Origin: Olivibacter sitiensis DSM 17696
Lineage (GTDB): Bacteria; Bacteroidota; Bacteroidia; Sphingobacteriales; Sphingobacteriaceae
Assembly: GCF_000427965.1 (NCBI RefSeq)
Contig: NZ_ATZA01000001.1
Location: 62,001-126,000, forward strand
Length of the DNA stretch: 64,000 bases
Reading direction: 5' to 3'
Positions 8,884 to 16,615 of the stretch are shown here, piece by piece (the first letter of the stretch is position 1; each line of letters begins with the position of its first letter). The notes beneath the pieces are model-generated. The model saw only the letters and a program-made list of their open reading frames with translations, made no database searches and was not told the DNA's origin. The translations under genes and the position numbers were made by a program.

Positions 8884-9741
8884 CTAATAGGCACTTGAAT
8901 AGGTGTTCCGATATACGAGCGGACTCAATCCTTTGATCTCCTTGAAAATTTTGTGAAAACTGGTGATGTTGAAGAAACCACTTTCAAAACCAACCTCTTT
9001 GATGCTCAGCTCCCTTGACAGCAGGAGATTGCAAGCATGTCCAATGCGGATTTCCAATAAGAAACGGGTATAGGTCTTACCGGTACGGGACTTGAAGTAA
9101 CGGCAAAAGGAATGTGGGCTAAGTCCCACCTTGTCCGCGACCTCGCCGATGCCTATTTTTTCCTTGAAATGTGCCATAGAGTATTCATAGATAGTGCTGA
9201 TACGCTTATCCTCACTCTTTTCCAAGGTGGGTTGAAAGGCTGCTCCACATATGGGGTCTAATTGTTCCTCAATGGACAACTCTGTAAGTAATTGCAGCAA
9301 ATAGATAATCTTGCGGTTGGAAGAGCATTCGGTCATCTGGTTGATGAGGTTGACACAGGTTGTCTTGGAGACACCGCCTATCTCCAGTCCCCTTTTCGCC
9401 CTTAGGAGCAGCTGATATATTGCCTGGTTTTCGGGTAACAGCAGAAAGTCCTTTCCCCAGAAATGAGGGTGGAAATGGATGACCTTCACATCGGTTTCTG
9501 GATGTTGGCTCAGATCAAAATGCCAGTAGTGGGGCAAATAAGCGCCTAACAGAATCAATTGCCCGCCACGAAAATTCTTCGTACTATCACCGATGAACTG
9601 TGTTCCTTGGCCTTTGCTTACATAGACGAGTTCCACCTCGGGGTGGTAATGCCAGATGTTGTTCATTTGAGGTTGTTTGTCTATCCGCACGCTGAAAGAT
9701 TCAGTGGTGCTCGTCGCAACTTTTAGAAATTTTGGTCTCAT
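8884..9741 (-). CDS. AraC-family transcriptional regulator, likely of the fucose cluster
   Basis: Cytoplasmic regulator (285 aa) with an N-terminal cupin sensor (about 15-135, including IWHYHPEVELVYV and a GGQLILLG turn) and a C-terminal double helix-turn-helix of the AraC/XylS type (about 180-280, LSPHSFCRYFKSRTGKTY and GFESGFFNITSFHKIFKEIKG). It is divergent from the permease that opens the L-fucose cluster, so it is probably that cluster's sugar-responsive activator. A minus-strand TAAATTTG at 9769-9762 serves as its likely -7 box. The inducing ligand is inferred from context only. Confidence 0.9.
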   Translation of the reverse strand: MRPKFLKVATSTTESFSVRIDKQPQMNNIWHYHPEVELVYVSKGQGTQFIGDSTKNFRGGQLILLGAYLPHYWHFDLSQHPETDVKVIHFHPHFWGKDFLLLPENQAIYQLLLRAKRGLEIGGVSKTTCVNLINQMTECSSNRKIIYLLQLLTELSIEEQLDPICGAAFQPTLEKSEDKRISTIYEYSMAHFKEKIGIGEVADKVGLSPHSFCRYFKSRTGKTYTRFLLEIRIGHACNLLLSRELSIKEVGFESGFFNITSFHKIFKEIKGLSPLVYRNTYSSAY

Positions 9742-9761
9742 GTATTACCGTACTTAGTGTG

Positions 9762-9769
9762 CAAATTTA
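9762..9769 (-). promoter_or_regulatory. -7 box for the AraC-family regulator
   Basis: The minus strand reads TAAATTTG (TAnnTTTG), ending 21 bases before the regulator's ATG at 9741. A -33 candidate TTTG at 9797-9794 is 24 bases upstream, at the long end of the accepted range. Confidence 0.4.
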
Positions 9770-9861
9770 GCATGAATGTCCCGTATCGTAGGACAAACAG
9801 GGTAAAATAGTTTAATTTTTTGTTAAACCGAATGACTGCATTGATCCTTAAAAGAGCGTAC

Positions 9862-9892
9862 TTGCGATGTTCTTCTGTGGTAGGTATATTTG
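9862..9892 (+). promoter_or_regulatory. Promoter of the L-fucose utilisation cluster
   Basis: A -33 TTG (9862-9864) and the -7 box TATATTTG (9885-9892) are separated by 20 bases. The permease ATG at 9937 follows after 44 bases. The region between the two divergent starts (9742-9936) is where the AraC-type regulator would be expected to bind; I see no obvious direct repeats there. Confidence 0.5.
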
Positions 9893-9936
9893 ACGTATTA
9901 CACATCGGGAAGAACCCCAATAAAACCTTATCAATT

Positions 9937-11202
9937 ATGATGAAGAAACAGCGAATCATTATTCCCATTGTTCTGGTGACCTCTCTGTTCTTTTTATGGG
10001 CATTGCTGCACAACCTCAATCCCATACTCATTCCACATCTTAGAAAAGCATTTAGTCTCAATGACTTTCAATCCTCGCTGATAGACGCGTCGGCCTATAT
10101 CAGCTACTTCGTTATAGCCATACCTGCTGGCCTTTTTATGCAGCGTTATAGTTACAAGGGGGGCATCATATTGGGTTTGTTGCTGTATGCCCTTGGGGCG
10201 CTGACGGTCATACCCGCAGCTAGCGAACGGAGCTATATTTTGTTCCTTGTTGCTATTTTCATCATCGCTGCAGGGGCTACCTTTTTGGAAACGGCGGCCA
10301 ATCCCTATATTTCTGTATTGGGTAGTGAGGAGACGGCGACAAGAAGGCTCAATTTGGCACAGTCGTTCAATGGTTTGGGGGCGGTACTGGCTCCTATTTT
10401 GGGTGGCCATTTTATCCTTTCGGGTATTGAATATTCCGACGAAGAATTGACGAACATGGCTCCCACAGCACTGAATCAATATCTGCAAACGGAATCGGAT
10501 GCTATAAAAATGCCCTATCTGGTAATAGCAGGAGCGGTATTCTTTCTGCTTCTGCTTTTCGTCGTCACACGCTTGCCTGATGGCCGCGTTGCGGAAAATG
10601 AAGGGGAAGCCCACCATGTGGGTAAGTTTAGCTTAAAGATTTTCAGGCACAAGCATTTTGCAATGGCTGTGCTCAGCCAGTTTTTTTACATCGGTGCGCA
10701 GGTGGGGATAGGTAGTTTCTTCATCCGTTTTGCCAGGGAGGCTTCCAGTATGGGAGAAAAGCAAGCCGCATTTCTTTTTGGTTCCATTGCCATGACCGGC
10801 TTTATGGCCGGACGTTTTCTGGGAACTTTTTTGATGAACTATATAGCCCCCAACAAACTGTTGGCCATCTATGGGCTCATCAGCTTTCTGCTCTGCCTAT
10901 CGGCGGTGCTGTTGGATGGCAATAATGCCCTGTATAGTCTCATGGCGGTACCTTTTTTCATGTCCATCATGTATCCCACCATTTTTTCTCTTGGCATCCA
11001 GAAGCTCAGTTCGCAGGATACCAAGATCGCTTCTTCTTTTTTGGTCATGTCCATTGTGGGAGGTGCCCTCTTTCCGGTGTTGATGGGCTTGATGTCCGTG
11101 GAGGCAAATAGCATTCAATTGGCTTATAGCATACCGGCCCTTTGCTTCCTGTTTGTGTTTTATTACGGTATTTCGGGATATAAGATAACATCAAAGATAT
11201 GA
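9937..11202 (+). CDS. fucP: L-fucose:H+ symporter family permease (MFS)
   Basis: Twelve-helix major-facilitator transporter of the FucP family (421 aa) in the inner membrane, importing L-fucose or a related 6-deoxysugar with protons. The first helix contains IPIVLVTSLFFLWALLHNLN, close to the FucP consensus in which an acidic residue usually follows the helix start. The family phrase AGATFLETAANPYI lies near residue 120 and SFNGLGAVLAPILG near 145. The ATG at 9937 (MMKKQRII) is preferred to the in-frame upstream start at 9820, which would lie before the promoter. It overlaps the mutarotase gene by four bases (ATGA). Substrate assignment rests on family plus the downstream catabolic genes. Confidence 0.88.
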   Translation: MMKKQRIIIPIVLVTSLFFLWALLHNLNPILIPHLRKAFSLNDFQSSLIDASAYISYFVIAIPAGLFMQRYSYKGGIILGLLLYALGALTVIPAASERSYILFLVAIFIIAAGATFLETAANPYISVLGSEETATRRLNLAQSFNGLGAVLAPILGGHFILSGIEYSDEELTNMAPTALNQYLQTESDAIKMPYLVIAGAVFFLLLLFVVTRLPDGRVAENEGEAHHVGKFSLKIFRHKHFAMAVLSQFFYIGAQVGIGSFFIRFAREASSMGEKQAAFLFGSIAMTGFMAGRFLGTFLMNYIAPNKLLAIYGLISFLLCLSAVLLDGNNALYSLMAVPFFMSIMYPTIFSLGIQKLSSQDTKIASSFLVMSIVGGALFPVLMGLMSVEANSIQLAYSIPALCFLFVFYYGISGYKITSKI

Positions 11203-11528
11203 AGAAATATGCATTGGCGCTGGATCTGAAAGCTGACGAGCAGCTCATCCGCGAGTATGACGAATATCATAGAAGGGTATGGCCCGAGATTAGGGAGTCC
11301 ATTATCGCTTCTGGAGTGCAAAGTATGGAGATCTACCGTGTGTCCAATAGGCTGTTCATGATCATGGAGGTAAACGACGACTTTACTTTTGAGCACAAGG
11401 CAGAGATGGATGCACAAAATCCAAAGGTACAGGAATGGGAGGCCCTGATGTGGAAATACCAGCAGGCGCTGCCTTCGGCGCGGCAAGGGGAGAAATGGCA
11501 GCTAATGGAACGAATTTTTAAACTTTGA
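11199..11528 (+). CDS. L-rhamnose/L-fucose mutarotase (RhaM/DUF718 family)
   Basis: Small cytoplasmic aldose 1-epimerase of the RhaM fold (109 aa), interconverting alpha and beta anomers of the imported deoxysugar. Family features are KKYALALDLK at the start, the catalytic-region segment EYHRRVWPEI with the conserved His and Trp, and a C-terminal WQLMERIFKL. Its start overlaps the permease stop (ATGA), so translation is coupled. Position inside the fucose cluster suggests L-fucose as substrate; family members also act on L-rhamnose. Confidence 0.88.
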   Translation: MKKYALALDLKADEQLIREYDEYHRRVWPEIRESIIASGVQSMEIYRVSNRLFMIMEVNDDFTFEHKAEMDAQNPKVQEWEALMWKYQQALPSARQGEKWQLMERIFKL

Positions 11529-11541
11529 GAACATCACAGCG

Positions 11542-13194
11542 ATGAGTAACAGATATCTACAGATACATCCGGCAGATAATGTGCTGGTAGCTTTGCAGGA
11601 TTTGCCCGCGGGGACAGAAGTACGTTTTGAAGGCAGTGTATTTACCCTGCCCCAAAGCGTGGCCGCCAAGCACAAATTCACCCTGCATCCGCTGAATAGC
11701 GGTGACGCCGTTTATATGTATGGCGTACTGGTGGGCAGAACCAATGAAGCGTTGCCTTTGGGCGAGCCCATTACCACGGAGAATATTCATCATGCGGCGG
11801 AGGAGTTCTCCCTGGGCAAGCGCAAGCTGGAATGGCAGCGACTGGACGTAAGTGCTATCTCCGCGAAAACCTTTATGGGCTATCATCGCAGCGATGGGCA
11901 GGTGGGCACGGCCAACTATTGGCTCGTCATCCCCATGGTGTTCTGCGAGAACAGAAATGTGCTCGTGATGAAAGAGGCGCTTGAAAAGCGGCTAGGTTAC
12001 AGGGCCTCTTCCAAGTACGAAATGGAGGTGGAGCAGCTTGTGGCATTGTATAAGCAAGGGAGCGACGTAGCCCAAATACTCGCCACTGATTTATATGGCA
12101 CGACCAAGGACAGTAAGAACGACAGGCTCTTCCCAAACCTGGACGGCATTAAATTTCTCAATCACGAAATGGGATGTGGCGGCACCAGAATGGATTCAGA
12201 TGCGTTATGTGGGCTCTTGGCAGGGTATATCGTACACCCCAATGTAGCCGGAGCCACTGTATTGAGCTTGGGTTGCCAGCATGCGCAGGCCGATATTCTC
12301 CGCAAGGAAATAGCAAAAAGGAGCCCACATTTTGACAAACCCTTATACGTTTTTGAACAGCAGCAGATGGGCACGGAGCAGTCCATGTTGCAAGAAGCTT
12401 TGAAGCAAACATTTGCAGGGCTTGTCAAGGCCAACGAAAACGAGCGTTCGCCTGCTCCCATATCCAAGCTGTGCGTAGGCCTGGAATGCGGAGGCTCCGA
12501 TGGTTTCTCGGGTATATCTGCCAATCCAGCCTTAGGTTATCTTTCGGATATGTTGGTCAGCATCGGGGGGAGCGTCATTTTGGCCGAGTTTCCCGAGCTG
12601 TGCGGTGTGGAACAGGAGTTGAGCGACCGCTGCAAGGATGAAGAAACGGCACAAAAATTCATCCACTTGATGAGAACCTATAATGCCAAGGCCGAGGCGG
12701 ATGGGTCGGGCTTTTATGCCAATCCCTCACCCGGGAATATTCGTGACGGTTTGATCACCGATGCCATCAAATCGGCAGGAGCAGCCAAGAAGGGTGGGAC
12801 ATCTCCCGTGCAGGCGGTGGTGGATTATCCAGAGCTAGCCAATGGTCCTGGCCTCAACCTGCTATGTACGCCGGGCAATGATGTGGAGAGCACCACGGCA
12901 GAGGTGGCGGCCGGGGCCAACCTGGTCTTGTTTACCACGGGGCTGGGTACGCCTACCGGCAATCCCATTGCACCCGTCATCAAGATTTCGACCAACACCA
13001 AGACCTATGAAAAGATGCCCGACATCATTGATATCAATTGCGGTACCATTATAGAAGGAACGGAAAGCGTGGCCGAGGCGGCACATCGCATATTGGACTA
13101 TGTCATCGAGGTGGCAAGTGGACGCACGGAGGCAAAGGCCGTTCAATTGGGGCAGGATGACTTTATTCCTTGGAGAAGGGGTGTCTCTTTGTAG
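11542..13194 (+). CDS. UxaA-family sugar-acid dehydratase, probable L-fuconate dehydratase
   Basis: Member of the altronate/galactarate dehydratase family (550 aa), iron-dependent enzymes removing water from sugar acids. The N-terminal SAF domain (about 1-95) starts with LQIHPADNVLVAL, and the second domain (about 110-550) shows NYWLVIPMVFCENRNV, the cysteine motif EMGCGGTR, GLECGGSDGFSG and TTGLGTPTGNPIAPVIKI. In this cluster it most likely converts L-fuconate to 2-keto-3-deoxy-L-fuconate. In the well-known route that step is done by an enolase-superfamily enzyme, so this would be a non-homologous replacement, as in Campylobacter jejuni's fucose locus. The exact substrate is inferred from neighbours. 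Confidence 0.85.
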   Translation: MSNRYLQIHPADNVLVALQDLPAGTEVRFEGSVFTLPQSVAAKHKFTLHPLNSGDAVYMYGVLVGRTNEALPLGEPITTENIHHAAEEFSLGKRKLEWQRLDVSAISAKTFMGYHRSDGQVGTANYWLVIPMVFCENRNVLVMKEALEKRLGYRASSKYEMEVEQLVALYKQGSDVAQILATDLYGTTKDSKNDRLFPNLDGIKFLNHEMGCGGTRMDSDALCGLLAGYIVHPNVAGATVLSLGCQHAQADILRKEIAKRSPHFDKPLYVFEQQQMGTEQSMLQEALKQTFAGLVKANENERSPAPISKLCVGLECGGSDGFSGISANPALGYLSDMLVSIGGSVILAEFPELCGVEQELSDRCKDEETAQKFIHLMRTYNAKAEADGSGFYANPSPGNIRDGLITDAIKSAGAAKKGGTSPVQAVVDYPELANGPGLNLLCTPGNDVESTTAEVAAGANLVLFTTGLGTPTGNPIAPVIKISTNTKTYEKMPDIIDINCGTIIEGTESVAEAAHRILDYVIEVASGRTEAKAVQLGQDDFIPWRRGVSL

Positions 13195-13270
13195 TTGTTG
13201 GTTAATTAGTTGATTGGTAGATTAGCCATTAGTTTATTGGCCATATGGAAGTTTCTAGGCAGCTTTAGTC

Positions 13271-13306
13271 TTTTTTATTTTTTACTTTTTGTTTTTTACT
13301 TTTTAA
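13271..13306 (+). repeat. T-rich leader before the first SDR gene
   Basis: Thirty-six bases almost wholly of T runs broken by single A, C or G end one base before the ATG at 13308. A near copy lies before the FAH gene at 14091-14123. The two share TTTTTTATTTTTT at the left and TTTTTTA(A)CTTTTTAAT at the right. No Shine-Dalgarno is present. Role is unknown. Confidence 0.5.
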
Positions 13307-13307
13307 T

Positions 13308-14072
13308 ATGTTCAGTTTAGAAAATAAAGTAGCCATCGTCACAGGTGGCGGCAGTGGTATAGGAAGAGCCATTAGCAAGCTTTTTGCCCAGCAAGGGGCT
13401 ACGGTGCATATCGTGGAGCTAAGCCATGAGGCCGGTGCCGGTGTGCTCCAAGAAATAAGGGAAAGCGGAGGCGAGGTGTTCATACACGTCTGCGACGTGA
13501 GCAAGCAGGAGCAATTGACGGCCATTGTGCAGCAAATGGACAAAGTGGATATATTGGTAAACAATGCGGGCATAGCGCATGTTGGTAATCTGGAAAATTG
13601 CCATAGCGCAGATTTTGAACGTATCTTCAATGTGAATGTGAAAGGGGCATATAATGCACTTTATGCGGTAGTGCCCAAGATGAAGGAACACCGGAGCGGC
13701 GTCATCCTCAATTTGGCTTCAATAGCGGCACAGGTGGGCATCACGGACAGGTTTGCCTACTCCATGAGCAAGGGCGCCATTGCTGCCATGACCCTGTCCG
13801 TCGCCAGGGACTATATCGCATATGGCATACGTTGCAATAGCATTTCCCCTGCTCGGGTACACACCCCTTTTGTGGATGGCTTTTTGGCCAAGAATTACCC
13901 TGGACAAGAGAAAGGGATGTTTGAGAAATTGGCCCAGAGCCAGCCTATAGGCCGCATGGCCAAGCCTGAAGAGATAGCGGGATTGGTGCTGTACCTCTGT
14001 TCGGACGAAGCCTCCTTCATTACGGGCAATGACTATCCCATAGATGGCGGCTTTATTAAATTGAATAATTGA
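13308..14072 (+). CDS. SDR oxidoreductase, probable 2-keto-3-deoxy-L-fuconate dehydrogenase
   Basis: Classical short-chain dehydrogenase (254 aa). The NAD(P)-binding motif GGGSGIGRA (13-21), NNAG (85-88) and catalytic S138, Y151 and K155 (YSMSK) are all intact. The C-terminal end GNDYPIDGGF is standard. In the non-phosphorylated fucose pathway an SDR oxidises 2-keto-3-deoxy-L-fuconate to the 2,4-diketo acid, which is the substrate of the FAH-type hydrolase encoded next, so this role is the likeliest. It could instead be the first dehydrogenase of the pathway. It follows the dehydratase after 113 bases that end in a T-rich tract. Confidence 0.8.
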   Translation: MFSLENKVAIVTGGGSGIGRAISKLFAQQGATVHIVELSHEAGAGVLQEIRESGGEVFIHVCDVSKQEQLTAIVQQMDKVDILVNNAGIAHVGNLENCHSADFERIFNVNVKGAYNALYAVVPKMKEHRSGVILNLASIAAQVGITDRFAYSMSKGAIAAMTLSVARDYIAYGIRCNSISPARVHTPFVDGFLAKNYPGQEKGMFEKLAQSQPIGRMAKPEEIAGLVLYLCSDEASFITGNDYPIDGGFIKLNN

Positions 14073-14090
14073 TGAATAGAAGCAGGCATG

Positions 14091-14123
14091 TTTTTTATTT
14101 TTTGTTTTTTAACTTTTTAATTT
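14091..14123 (+). repeat. T-rich leader before the FAH gene (second copy)
   Basis: A T-rich tract closely similar to that at 13271-13306, shorter by one ACTTTTT unit. It ends seven bases before the ATG at 14130. It sits inside the operon, so it is unlikely to be a promoter of the usual type. Confidence 0.5.
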
Positions 14124-14129
14124 ACAACC

Positions 14130-14987
14130 ATGAAATTGATTAGGTACGGCGATGCCGGAAGAGAAGAAATAGGCGTACAAATAGATGGCAGAAACTACGA
14201 TGTCTCTGCTTTGGGAGGCGATTACAACGAGGAGTTCTTTGCTGATGACGGCCTTGCCCGGCTGGAAGAATTTGTGAAGGCCAATGAAGGTGAACTCATT
14301 GAAATACCTGAAGGTACGCGCTTGAGTAGCCCCATAGCGCGGCCCTCCAAGATCGTTTGCATTGGACTGAACTATCGCGACCATGCGGAAGAGACGAAAG
14401 CAAAGATTCCGACAGAGCCGATTATATTCATGAAATCGACCACTTCCTTGATCGGCCCCGATGATGATATCGTCATTCCGCGCAATTCTACCAAGACCGA
14501 TTGGGAGGTAGAGCTAGGTGTAGTGATAGGTACCAAGGCCTCTTATGTAGAACCGTCCGAGGCGATGGACTATGTGGCCGGCTATGTGCTGCACAATGAT
14601 GTTTCCGAACGCGAGTACCAACTGGAGCGAGGCGGCACCTGGGACAAGGGAAAAGGCTGCGACACCTTTGCTCCGATAGGGCCCATATTGGCCACGAAAG
14701 ATGAAATCAAAGACACGAACAATATCAGGCTTTGGCTGAGCGTGAATGGCCAGGTGATGCAAGATGGTAACACCAGCAATCTCATTTTCGATATTCCCTA
14801 TTTGGTGTCCTACGTGAGCCAGTTTATGACCCTGTTGCCGGGTGATGTGATTTCTACGGGTACGCCTGCCGGAGTAGGTCTTGGCTTCAATCCCCCCATC
14901 TACCTACAGCCTGGCGATGTGGTAGAATTGGGAGCCGATGGACTGGGAGTGGCCAGGCAAAAGGTGGTAGCCTATCAAAAGCCATAG
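14130..14987 (+). CDS. Fumarylacetoacetate hydrolase family, probable 2,4-diketo-3-deoxy-L-fuconate hydrolase
   Basis: FAH-fold C-C bond hydrolase (285 aa). After a short N-terminal domain (1-65) the catalytic domain begins with KIVCIGLNYRDHAEE and continues with PIIFMKSTTSL, WEVELGVVIG (metal-binding Glu pair), VSEREYQLERGG and ISTGTPAGVGLG. These are the usual metal and substrate-binding elements. In this cluster it should split 2,4-diketo-3-deoxy-L-fuconate to pyruvate and L-lactate, ending the pathway without aldolase. It lies five bases upstream of the lactonase gene. Other beta-diketone substrates cannot be excluded. Confidence 0.85.
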   Translation: MKLIRYGDAGREEIGVQIDGRNYDVSALGGDYNEEFFADDGLARLEEFVKANEGELIEIPEGTRLSSPIARPSKIVCIGLNYRDHAEETKAKIPTEPIIFMKSTTSLIGPDDDIVIPRNSTKTDWEVELGVVIGTKASYVEPSEAMDYVAGYVLHNDVSEREYQLERGGTWDKGKGCDTFAPIGPILATKDEIKDTNNIRLWLSVNGQVMQDGNTSNLIFDIPYLVSYVSQFMTLLPGDVISTGTPAGVGLGFNPPIYLQPGDVVELGADGLGVARQKVVAYQKP

Positions 14988-14992
14988 CGCGT

Positions 14993-15823
14993 ATGGAGCG
15001 TATAGATGCCCATCAGCACTTTTGGCATTACGATTCCATAAGGGATAGCTGGATCACGGAAGAGATGCGCGCTATCGCCAGGGATTTCCTGCCCACCAAT
15101 GTCTTGCCATCTATGCAGGCCGCAGGTATATCGGGTTGTGTGGCCGTACAGGCAGACCAGTCGCAGGCCGAAACCGATTTCCTCCTGGTCCTTGCAGAAA
15201 AATACGATGCGATAAAAGGAGTAGTGGGCTGGATTGACCTTCTGGATCTAAACATAGAAGCACATTTGGAAAAGTATAGCAGCTCTCCTAAGCTCAAGGG
15301 CTTTAGGCATATTCTGCAAGCAGAAGATATTGCCATTGTTCAAGAAAAAAGATTTCGGGAAGGAATAAAGGCATTGGGGAAGTATGGGTATACTTATGAT
15401 ATATTGGTCCATAGGCACCAGATCGCGTCTATTGCCGCATGGGTGGGCGATTTTGAGGAACAGCGCTTTGTGCTGGATCATCTCGGCAAGCCGAATATAA
15501 ATGGGAAGGAGCGGGCGCCATGGAAAGAAGATGTAAGCAAGTTGGCCGCACATGAGCAGGTCTATTGCAAGCTGTCTGGGCTTTTCGCGGAAGATATAAA
15601 CTGGAAAGGCTGGCGTGCCGACGATTTTTCTTTCTATATCGAACATGTATTGGAAGCATTTGGGCCGGGGCGTGTTATTTTCGGGACGGATTGGCCCGTG
15701 TGTACATTGGCAGCATCTTATGAACAGGTAGCTGATTTGATAGAGGGTTTCTTGAGTTCACTTTCTATGGATGAGCAAGCACAGATTTGGGCACTGAATG
15801 CCAAGGATTTTTATGGTTTGTAA
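14993..15823 (+). CDS. Amidohydrolase family 2, probable L-fucono-1,5-lactonase
   Basis: TIM-barrel hydrolase (276 aa) of the amidohydrolase superfamily. The metal motif IDAHQHFWHYD opens the protein, His residues follow in LKGFRHI, VHRHQIA and LDHLGKP, and the late Asp lies in FGTDWPVCTL. These match COG3618 lactonases that open L-fucono- and L-rhamnono-lactones. It would hydrolyse the lactone formed by the fucose dehydrogenase. It begins five bases after the FAH gene and is followed 12 bases later by an SDR gene. Confidence 0.85.
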   Translation: MERIDAHQHFWHYDSIRDSWITEEMRAIARDFLPTNVLPSMQAAGISGCVAVQADQSQAETDFLLVLAEKYDAIKGVVGWIDLLDLNIEAHLEKYSSSPKLKGFRHILQAEDIAIVQEKRFREGIKALGKYGYTYDILVHRHQIASIAAWVGDFEEQRFVLDHLGKPNINGKERAPWKEDVSKLAAHEQVYCKLSGLFAEDINWKGWRADDFSFYIEHVLEAFGPGRVIFGTDWPVCTLAASYEQVADLIEGFLSSLSMDEQAQIWALNAKDFYGL

Positions 15824-15835
15824 TATTGGGACGAT

Positions 15836-16615
15836 ATGGATTTGGGGCTAAAAGATAAAGTCATTCTGGTGACGGGCGGAGCCAAGGGAATAGGTAGGGG
15901 CATTGTAGATGCGCTAGCGCGGGAAGGTGCCCTGCCCATCATCATAGGCCGCAACGAACGGGATAATGAACAGGCCCGGCAAGAACTAATGAACGCGGGA
16001 TATCAGGTAGCTACGGTACTGGCCGAGCTGACTCGGCCCGAAGCTTGCGAGATGGCCGTACGCGAGGCCGTAGAAAAATACGGACGCATAGATGGCCTAG
16101 TGAACAATGCGGGTGTGAATGACAATGTGAGCCTAGCCGAAGGCACCTACGCAAGCTTTATGGATAGCCTGCACAAGAGCCTCGTACACTACTACCTGAT
16201 GGCGCACTTTGCCTTACCCGAACTGAAGAAGAACGGCGGTAGCATACTCAATATAGGGTCTAAGGTGGCAGAGACCGGTCAAGGTGGAACATCGGGCTAT
16301 GCAGCCTCCAATGGCGCACGCAATGCCTTAACACGCGAATGGGCCGTGGAACTGCTACCCCATCAGGTACGCGTGAATGCCATCATTGTGGCAGAATGTT
16401 GGACTCCGCTGTACGAAAAATGGCTAGCATCCCTGCCTGATGGTGATGAAAAACTAGAAACAATTACCCGAAATATCCCTTTGGGAAGGCGGATGACCAC
16501 CTCGCAGGAGATAGCCGATATGGCCGTTTTTCTGCTATCACCACGCTCTAGCCATACCACCGGGCAACTTATCCATGTAGATGGAGGCTACGTGCATTTG
16601 GATAGAGGGATTTAG
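15836..16615 (+). CDS. SDR oxidoreductase, probable L-fucose dehydrogenase with YxxxN active site
   Basis: Short-chain dehydrogenase (259 aa) like L-fucose dehydrogenases, which oxidise L-fucose to the lactone. The cofactor motif GGAKGIGRG (14-22) and NNAG (90-93) are normal, catalytic Ser is S142 and Tyr is Y155 in GYAASNGARNAL. The usual YxxxK lysine is replaced by Asn159 (AAT codon), unlike the other SDR of this cluster, which keeps it. The segment TGQGGTSGYAA is otherwise as expected for the family. Either the family branch uses Asn, or activity is reduced or altered. It ends overlapping the convergent helicase gene by four bases. Confidence 0.8.
   Translation: MDLGLKDKVILVTGGAKGIGRGIVDALAREGALPIIIGRNERDNEQARQELMNAGYQVATVLAELTRPEACEMAVREAVEKYGRIDGLVNNAGVNDNVSLAEGTYASFMDSLHKSLVHYYLMAHFALPELKKNGGSILNIGSKVAETGQGGTSGYAASNGARNALTREWAVELLPHQVRVNAIIVAECWTPLYEKWLASLPDGDEKLETITRNIPLGRRMTTSQEIADMAVFLLSPRSSHTTGQLIHVDGGYVHLDRGI

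Noticed and set aside
8291-8887. Plus-strand frame spanning the prfB start region
   Set aside because: It runs opposite conserved RF2 sequence in both prfB frames and shows no domain.
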